In this document: positions 31,862-40,300 of the stretch, in pieces | Layout of the letters: each line of letters begins with the position of its first letter | How positions within the stretch are numbered: position 1 is the first letter of the stretch | From: Rhodanobacter denitrificans | GTDB lineage: Bacteria > Pseudomonadota > Gammaproteobacteria > Xanthomonadales > Rhodanobacteraceae | DNA length: 64,000 nt | Direction: 5' to 3' | NCBI GenBank assembly: GCA_003241385.1 | Contig: QFPO01000016.1 | Location: 7,638 to 71,637 of the forward strand | Notes under the pieces: generated by a model | Databases searched by the model: none | What the model was told of the DNA's origin: nothing | The model's input: the letters and a program-made list of their open reading frames with translations, nothing else | Position numbers and translations under genes: made by a program

Positions 31862-32223
31862 GCCGTTGGTGCGACTGAGGCGAGCCGAGCATCCCAGGTC
31901 GTCCGGCCCGAAGAGCTGCCCCGTATCCGAGCGCAGCGAGTCGGGGCAGCGTGTCTGGGCTACCGAGAAGCGCGGCGGACGTCAACGCAGGCGGTTGGGG
32001 TGACTTCTTCCAAGAAAGAATGTCCGCGGTGCATTCTCGATGTCGCGTCAGCGACGACCAGAAGGCGCGGACGCCAGGCATGGTGTGGGTCGTCAGAGTT
32101 ACCCGCTCTCCACAACGAGCGGTAGCTCTTGCCTGAAAGCTTTCCGCTTGAGCGTTCTTGACGATCGAAGGCTCGAAAGGTCCGACCAAGGCCAGTATCG
32201 ACATCGAGCTCACGTGCCTCAGA
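31862..32223 (-). repeat. Dispersed modular repeat, copy B (long form)
   Basis: The reverse complement aligns block by block with copy A at 590-903. It contains CTGAGGCACGTGAG, then GGACCTTTCGAGCCTTCGAT, GGCAAGAGCTACCGCTCG and GGAAGAAGTCACCCCAACCG, then CTGCCCCGACTCGCTGCG followed by GGGGCAGCTCTTCGG and GCACCAACGGC. It carries an extra segment, about 80 bases, between the two arms of the GGTGACTTT/AAGTCACC repeat that copy A lacks and copy C has. Degenerate hexamers (AGCTAC, AAGCGG, CAGCTG) border its far end at 31820-31860. Confidence 0.8.
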
Positions 32224-32698
32224 TTGCTTGACCGCAAAAGTCGCCGCGTAGCGGCAGTCGAAACCGAGCGGTCCCGCAGACAGGAGATCAGACCGACGAT
32301 GCCCCGCAAGCGCATCGCCCTCGTCGATTCGATTCGGTCACAGGCGCGTCACGACGATCGCCTCGCCGCGCGCAGCGATCGAGCCGTGCCAGAGCACCGC
32401 GCCGACCAGTGCCACCCGACCCACGACCGCGTCAATGATCCGAAGTGCGTCAGACGCCGCCGTAACCGGCAATGCCGGCGACGCGATCGGACCGGCATCG
32501 CGACGAAACGGCCGCGTCGCGATCACCGCCTCTCGGCGAGGTGAGATAGACACCGACACCCGGCCATCGCGCTCGAACATTCCATGTCGAGCGGATGGCA
32601 GGGGTTCGCCAAGCAAAGCGAGGTGTCGGCCGACGCGCCTCTGCGCGCGCCGGTCAATACGTGCCGGCATGCCGCACGAGCGGCCCCGGCACGGTCGG
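32224..32698. other. Intergenic stretch beyond repeat copy B
   Basis: A minus-strand frame of 110 codons (32338-32670) follows the DUF11 gene but has no ribosome site or recognisable sequence; I see no supported gene. No T-rich terminator for the DUF11 gene is visible either. Confidence 0.4.
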
Positions 32699-34327
32699 TC
32701 AGGCGCCGCGCATCCGCAATCCGAATGCCGCGCCGAGCGCGAGCAGCGCCGCCAGCATCAGCTGCATCGGCAGACCGCCGACCGGCACTGCGCGCGGCTC
32801 GCCCATCACCAGCGGTACCGTCGCGCTGCACGGCGCCGGCGTGCCGGCCGGCACGCACGAGACGTTGGCCTCGGGCGTCACGGTGACCGTGTTGAGGATC
32901 TGCTGCGGTGCGTTGAGTGCCACGGTCGCGCGGACCGTATAGACCAGCTGCGCACCGGCCGGGAACAGCGGCACCGTCGCCGCGATCGCGCCGCTGCCGC
33001 TGGCCGCCGGACAGGCCACGCCGGTGCCGGCGCAGGTCCAGTCGAACGCGGAGAGGCCAACCGGGATCGGATCGTTAATCGTGACGTTCGGGATGTCGGT
33101 CGAACCGGCGTTGCGCACGGTGATCGTGTAGGTGACCTCGCCGCCGAACGTCGAGACCGGCGTATCGACCGACTTGGTCACGACGATCTGCGAAGGTCCC
33201 GGAATCGCGACCGCCGATGCGCCGGTGCCCCAGACCTGGCCGCCGATCGCCGCGATGCCGGTGGCCTCGACGAGGTTCAGCGCCTCGCCGGCGCCGGCCT
33301 CGGCGGCCGTGATCGTGTGCTGCGCACGGCAGCGCAGGACGTCCTGGCTCGACAGCGTGCCGCTGCCGAGCGCCGCGAACGGCTGGCCGCCGACGAGCGT
33401 CTCGGTCTCGCAGACGATCGGGCCGTCGATCAGGCTCGGATCGGGCTCGACCAGATCGACCGAGCTCAGCGACTGCGCATGGCTGTTCTTGACGAGGAAG
33501 GTGTAGCCGAGCACGTCGCCGGCGCTCGCATAGCCGCTGGCGTCGGCGTCGTCGAGCAGCAGCGGGCTCTTGAACACGCGGATGCCGGCGCTGCCGGCGA
33601 GGTTCAGCGTCAGCACCACATCGGCGGCCTGCACGGCCTGGCCGTCCTCGGCAGCGCCGGTGACCTCGACTTCGTTGAGCACGAAGCCGGCGGCCGCGTC
33701 GTCGGCGACCGCCACGTAGCTGCTGGTGCAGGTCATCGCCTCGTCAACCGCGAGCGCGCTCGACGGACAGGCCAGCGCACCGGTGCGATCGGCGACGACC
33801 AGGCCGGACAGCGCCTGCGTACCGGCGTTGACGACCGTGTAGTCGTAGGCGATGCCCTCGCCGGCATCGATCTCGCCGTCGAGATCGGCGTCGGCGTGTA
33901 CGGCACCCGCCGCGACGACGACGATGCCCTGAGCCGGCGTCGCGCCGCCGAGCAGCGTCATGCCGGCATGACGGACCGTGACGGTGCCGTCGGCCTCGTG
34001 CGCCGAGACGACGACGGCCGCGCTGCGCGCGAGCGCGGGCGACGTGCCGAGCGGCGTCATCGTGCAGGCGGCACGGTCGCCGGCCTGCAGCACGGCGCCT
34101 GCCGCGAAGCCGCGGCCGGCGTCGGTCTGCACAGCGCAATGCGCGGCGAAGCCCGGTGCCGCGTACCAGCGTACGCCGCTGACCGCCTCGGTGCCGTCGT
34201 TGACGATCGTGAAACCGATCGCACCGCCGCTTGCCGCGGTCGTCGCCTCGACGCCGAAACCGCTGTCGGCGATCGCGGGCGTGGCCGCCAGCGCGAGGAC
34301 GAGGGCGAGCTTGTTCATCGTATCCAT
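32699..34327 (-). CDS. DUF11 surface protein with C-terminal membrane anchor
   Basis: A 542-aa secreted protein. After a short signal peptide (cleavage near TPAIADS) come beta-rich repeats typical of bacterial surface stalks, with a clear DUF11 unit at about residues 355-470 (IVVTKSVDTPVSTFGGEVTY...). The C-terminus is VPVGGLP followed by a hydrophobic helix (LMLAALLALGAAFGL) and RMRGA. That is the three-part layout of PEP/IPTL-CTERM-like sorting tails, so the protein is probably anchored or processed at the envelope. It starts 19 bases after the stop of the giant DUF11 protein and is surely cotranscribed with it. The giant partner lacks such a tail, so this one may help retain it. Confidence 0.78.
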   Translation of the reverse strand: MDTMNKLALVLALAATPAIADSGFGVEATTAASGGAIGFTIVNDGTEAVSGVRWYAAPGFAAHCAVQTDAGRGFAAGAVLQAGDRAACTMTPLGTSPALARSAAVVVSAHEADGTVTVRHAGMTLLGGATPAQGIVVVAAGAVHADADLDGEIDAGEGIAYDYTVVNAGTQALSGLVVADRTGALACPSSALAVDEAMTCTSSYVAVADDAAAGFVLNEVEVTGAAEDGQAVQAADVVLTLNLAGSAGIRVFKSPLLLDDADASGYASAGDVLGYTFLVKNSHAQSLSSVDLVEPDPSLIDGPIVCETETLVGGQPFAALGSGTLSSQDVLRCRAQHTITAAEAGAGEALNLVEATGIAAIGGQVWGTGASAVAIPGPSQIVVTKSVDTPVSTFGGEVTYTITVRNAGSTDIPNVTINDPIPVGLSAFDWTCAGTGVACPAASGSGAIAATVPLFPAGAQLVYTVRATVALNAPQQILNTVTVTPEANVSCVPAGTPAPCSATVPLVMGEPRAVPVGGLPMQLMLAALLALGAAFGLRMRGA

Positions 34328-34346
34328 AGCCTCAATGCCCTCTTGT

Positions 34347-37300
34347 TCAACGGATGTTCGTGTAGATCGCGGTGCTGGTCGAGGTCACGACCTGCCCGTC
34401 GGCCGCCGCACCGTGCGTCGTCGCGGTATTGACGACGCGGCGGTTCAGGACGTCCTGCGCGGTGATCGTATAGGTCGCGCCGCAGGTGATCGAGTCGCCC
34501 GGCACCAGCGAGCCGCCGAGCGTCTGCTCGAACGGGCCGAGGAACAGCTCGTCGCCGCGCAGGATCCGCAGCGGCTCGCCGTAGGCGGTCGTCGGGTCGC
34601 ACTGCAGGTCGGTGACACGCGGATCGATCAGATCGATCGCGCTCAGCGGCAGCGTACCGGGATTGCTGATCCGGAACGTGTAATGCAGCACGTCGCCGAC
34701 ATTGCCGTAGTGATCGCCGTTGGCATCGACGCCCAGGCGCACGGTCTTGACCAGACGGATCAGCGGCTGTTCGCCCGACACCGGCGCGCAGGTGCTGCTC
34801 TCGCCCGGGAACGAACCGACCACCGAGGCGCGGTTGTACAGTCCGTGGCCCGGCGCACCGGTGCACAGCGCGTTGGCCAGACTGCCGGCCGTGACCGCGA
34901 TCGGAATGCGCACGGTGTAGCTGTGCGAGGCGCCGACCGCGAGCGTCACGCCGTTCGCCGAGAGCTGCACCGGCGAGCCGTTGACGACCACGAACGCACC
35001 GCCAGGCAGCGCCGGATTGAGCACGCCGCTGGTGGTCGCCGCGATGCCGTTGCCGGTCACGGTCACGCCGTTCGGCGTGAAGTCCGGCGTATCGGTCAGC
35101 GTGTAGGTGATCGGGCTGCCGCCGGTGTTGGCCAGATCGATCCGGTAGGCGACCCAGTACGTGCCCGGACCGGTCGCGGTGACCGACTCGACGCTCTTGA
35201 CGAGGTTCAGATTGATCGTCGGCGTGACCACGCACTGCGGATGCGTCGGATTGGCCGTGCAGTCCGGCGGCACGCCGTCGTCGATCGCGACCGCATTGGC
35301 GATCTGATGCACGCCGGCCGGCAGCGGATCGACGACCTCGACCGTGAACGTCAGCGTCGCCACGCCGGGCGTGCCGCCCGCATCGGCCGCCGGCACGTCG
35401 ACCGTCGACACGCAGGCCGTGCCGGCCGGCGCACCGGCCGCGCAGCTCCAACCCGGCGAGCCGGACACGAACGTGGTGTGCAGCGGTACGGTCTCGTTGA
35501 CGATGACGTCGTCGGCCAGGGTACCGCCGTGGTTGCGCACGGTGATCGTGTAGGTCAGGCGCTCGCCCGGTTCGGCGATGCCGTCGGCGGTCTGGCTCTC
35601 ACCGCTGAGCGCCTTGGCGACGCTGAGCTTGGCCGCGGTCGGGATCGACGCGCAGTTGGCCGGCACCGGCGTGCTCGTGCAGTTCGGCGGCGTGCCGCCG
35701 GTCTCGTAGGCGAGGTTCGAGATCACGCGCACGCCCTCGGGGATCGGCGAACGCACCGTCGTGACGACCGTCAGCACCAGCGTGCCCGGCGTCGAGCCGA
35801 CCTGCGCCGGTACCGTCAGTCCGGTCCAGGTCACGGTACCGGCCGCATGCGTGCCGCCGTTGCTGGCGCTGACGAAGCTGGTGTTCGGGTCGAGCGGATC
35901 GGTCAGGCCATAGCCGGTGACCGCGCTGCCGCCGTTGTTGCTGAGCGTGATCGTCCAGGTCAGCGTCTCGCCCGGTTCGGCGATGCCGTTGCCGCTGGCG
36001 TCGGCGACCGACTTGGCGATCGACACGCGGCCCTGCGTCGGCGTCGTGACCGAGCAGACGTTGCCGGTCTGCGGGCAGGTCGTGTCGCCGCCGTCGAGGA
36101 GGTTCGTGATCGCGGTGGTACCGGCCGGAATCGGGTCGGCCACCGTGAATACGACCGTGACGGTCGTCGAACCGTTCGCCGGTACGCTGGCGACGGTCAC
36201 CGCGCAGGTGCCCGCACCGGCCAGCGGCAGCGTACAGGCCGATGTGACGCCGGTGCCGCTGACGCTGGTCAGCGTCGCGCCGGCCGGCACGTTCTCGACG
36301 AAGTCGTAGTCCGTGTAGGCGGTGCCGCCGTCGTTGCTCAGCGTGATCGTATAGGTCAGCGTCTCGCCGGGCTCGGCGACGCCGGCCTGGCTGCCGCTCT
36401 CGGCGGTCAGTGCCTTGACCACGATCACGCTCGGCGCGGTCGGCGTCGTGACCGAGCAGACGTTGCCGGCCTGCGAGCAGATCGTGTCGCCACCGTCGAC
36501 GAGGTTGACGATCGACGCCGTACCGGCCGGGATCGGATCGGCCACGGTGAACACGACGGTGACGGTCGTCGAGCCGTTTGCCGGCACACTGGCGACGGTC
36601 ACCGCGCAGGTGCCCGCACCGGCCAGCGGCAGCGTACAGGCCGACGTGACGCCGGTGCCGCCGACGCTGGTCAGCGTCGCGCCGGCCGGCACGTGCTCGA
36701 CGAAGTCGTAGTCCGTGAAGGCGGTGCCGCCGTCGTTGCTCAGCGTGATCGTATAGGTCAGCGTCTCGCCGGGTTCGGCGACGCCGGTCTGGCTGCCGCT
36801 CTCGGCGGTCAGTGCCTTGACCAGGGTCACGCGCGGTGCCGTCGGCGTCGTCACCGAGCAGACGTTGCCGGTCTGCGAGCAGATCGTGTCGCCGCCGTTG
36901 ACGAGGTTGACGATCGACGCCGTGCCGGCCGGCAGCGGATCATCGAGCGTGAACACGACGCTGACGGTCGTCGAGCCGTTCGCCGGTACGCTGGCGACGG
37001 TGACATTGCAGTTGCCCGCGCCAGCCAGCGGCAACGTGCAGGCCGACGTGACGCCGGTGCCGCCGACGCTGGTCAGCGTCGCGCCGGCCGGCACGTGCTC
37101 GACGAAGTCGTAGTTCGTGAAGACCGTGCCGCCGTCGTTGCTCAGCGTGATCGTATAGGTCAGCGTCTCGCCGGGTTCGGCGATGCCGGCCTGGCTGCCG
37201 CTCTCGGCGGTCAGCGCCTTGACCAGGGTCACGCTCGGCGCCGTCGGCGTCGTGACCGAGCAGACGTTGCCGGCCTGCGGGCAGGTCGTGTCGCCACCGT

Positions 37301-40300
37301 CGACGAGGTTGACGATCGAGGCCGCGCCGGTCGGCAGCGGATCGTCGAGCGCGAACGCGACCGTGACCGTGGTGCTGCCGTTCGCCGGGACGCTGGCGAC
37401 GCTCACGTTGCAGGTAGCCGCACCGGCCAGCGGCAGCGCGCAGCCGCTGGTCACGCCGGCGCCGCCGACGGCGGTCAGCGTCGCACCGGCCGGCACGTGC
37501 TCGACGAAATCGTAGTTTGTGAACGCGGTGCCGCCGCTGTTGCTCAGCGTGATCGTATAGGTCAGCGTCTCGCCGGGTTCGGCGACGCCGGCCTGGCTGC
37601 CGCTCTCGGCGGTCAGCGCCTTGACCAGCGTCACGCGCGGCGCGGTCGGCGTCGTGACCGAGCAGACGTTGCCGGCCTGCGGGCAGGTCGTGTCGCCACC
37701 GTCGACGAGGTTGACGATCGAGGCCGCACCGGTCGGCAGCGGATCGTCGAGCGCGAACGCGACCGTGACCGTGGTGCTGCCGTTGGCCGGCACGGCCGAG
37801 ACCGTCACCGCACAGGCGGCCGGACCGGTCAGCGGCAGCGTGCAGCCGGTCGTCACGCCGGCACCGGCGATCGAGACCAGGCTCGCGCCGGCCGGGACGT
37901 GCTCGACGAAGTCGTAGTTCGCAAACGCGGTGCCGCCGCTGTTGCTCAGCGTGATCGTATAGGTCAGCGTCTCGCCGGGCTCGGCGACGCCGGCCTGGCT
38001 GCCGCTCTCGGCGGTCAGCGCCTTGACCAGGGTCACGCTCGGCGCGGTCGGCGTCGTGACCGAGCAGACGTTGCCGGCCTGCGGACAGGTCGTGTCGCCG
38101 CCGTCGACGAGGTTGACGATCGTCGCGGTGCCGGGCGGAATCGGATTGGCGATCACGAACGTGACCGACACCGTCGTCGTACCGGCGGCCGGCACGCTGG
38201 CCACGGTCACCGGACAGGTCGCGGCGCCGGCGACCGGCAGCGTGCAGCCGGCGGTTACACCGGTGCCGCCGACGGCGGTCAGCGTCGCGCCGGCCGGCAC
38301 GTGCTCGACGAAGTCGTAGTTTGTGAACGCGGTACCGCCGCTGTTGCTCAGCGTGATCGTGTAGGTCAGCGTCTCGCCGGGCTCGGCGATACCGGGCTGG
38401 GCGCCGCTCTCGGCGCTCAGCGCCTTGACCAGGGTCACGTCCGGCGCGGTCGGCGTCGTCACCGAGCAGCTCGGGCAGTCGACATCCGGCGGCGGCAGCG
38501 CGGTGTTCTGGATCGACAGCACGCCGGCCGCGATCGGATCGTCGACGGTGACCGCGAACGTCAGCACCGTGCTGCCGTTGGCCGGCACGCTGACGGCGGC
38601 ACTGTTCGAGCAGGTCGAACCGGCGGCGCTGCCGGCGCAGCTGAAGCTGTCGGCGCCGGCGTGCGTCGTCGCGACCGGCACGGTCTCGCCGATCGCACCG
38701 GCCGGCACGCTGGCCGCCACGCCGGTCTGATTGGTCAGCGTGATCGCGTAGACCAGGCTGCCGCCCGGCTGCGCCAGCGGTCCGCCCGACTGCAGGCTCT
38801 TGCTCATCGTCAGGCGCGGACCGACCGGCGTCTCCTCGCCGCAGTCGTTCGGCGCGACCGAGCAGTCGACCTCGCCGGGGATCGCCACCGCATTGACGAT
38901 CTGCGCGGTCGGCAGCGGCGAGTTCAGCTGCACGACGAAGTACAGCGTCGCGCTGCTGCCCGCCGGCATGTTGACCGCGGCGCTGTTCGGACAGGTGCTG
39001 CCGGTGCAGGTGAAGTCGTTGCCGGCGGCGACGACCGTGGTATGCGCCGGCAGCGTCTCGACGACGTCGCCCGGATACAGTGTCGCCACGGCGCCGCCGG
39101 TGTTGCTGATCGTGATCGCATAGCGCAGCACGTCGCCCGGATGGACGAACGCGCCCGGCGCGGCGCCGTTGACCTGATCGAGCGTCTTGACGACCGACAG
39201 CTCGGGCGCCGCCAGAGCCGGGAACGCGCACGAGGCCAGGTCGCGCGAGGTGTTCGCGATCGTGTCGACCAGATGCGTGATCACGCCGGTCGCCGGATCG
39301 TACTGGTAGTACGCGCTCGGGCTGTTGTTGTTGGCGAGGATCAGCGTGCCGTTCGACGCGAACGCGATGCCGGCCCAGTTGATCGTGCTCGGCGCGCCGT
39401 TGAGCAGCGGCCGGGTCTGGCGCACCGCGACGAGCGTGCCCAGATCGAGCTGCCACAGATCCTGGCCGACGGCCAGCCAGGCGCGGCCGTCGCCGTCGAA
39501 CGCGATGTCGCCCGAGGTCAGATTGGTCGGCGTCTGGTCGTAGGTCATGTTGCCGATCCGCGTCACCGTGTACGCGAACGACGAGGGCTGAGCGACGACG
39601 GTCCAGACTTCGGGACTGGCCGCGCCCGACAGCAGATAGCCGGTGCCGGTGGCGTTGAAACCGCCGCGCGGGAAGTCCGGCGACACGAACGGTCCGGCCG
39701 CGACGTACCAGCCGCCGTTCGCGGCGTCGTATGCCCACAGCGTCGATTCGGTCGAGCTCGAGCGCTGGATCATCAGCAGCCGGCCGTTGACGGTGTCGAG
39801 CATCAACGCGTTGAGATCGCCGGACATCGTCGCCGGCAGCAGCGGCAGCAGCACGTCGGGCGTCGCGCTCGGCGGCGTGTAGCCGTAGATGTTCACACCG
39901 TTGGCGAGGCTGAACACCTGCGCCGGATCACCGGCGGCCGGGCAGAACGGGAACGAGGGCGGCGGCGGCAGCGGGTGCTCGACCTGGCACGGCGCGCAGG
40001 TCGGCGGCGTGTCGCCGCCGCCACCGGTCGCGACCACGTTGTTGGCGACGCTGCCGGTCGCCGAGGCGTCGACGGTCGCGGTATAGGTCACCGTATAGGT
40101 GCCGATCGCAGTGCCGGGCGGCAGTGTGCAGACCAGCGCGCCGCTGCAGGTGAAGCTGGGGTGGCTGCCGGTCACGGCGCCGAAGGTCAGGCCCGGTCCG
40201 AGCAGATCGTCCAGCGTCAGCGTGGTCGTCAGCGGCGCATTGGCGATCGTCGTGCTGAGCGTATAGGTGATCGTGTCGCCGACGTCGACTTCGCTGCCCG

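Noticed and set aside
32338..32670. 110-codon minus-strand frame after the DUF11 gene
   Set aside because: Arg/Ala-rich without a ribosome site or recognisable sequence.
36039..38450. Regular repeats read as a CRISPR array
   Set aside because: Units are 402 bases long, have no spacers and encode continuous protein.
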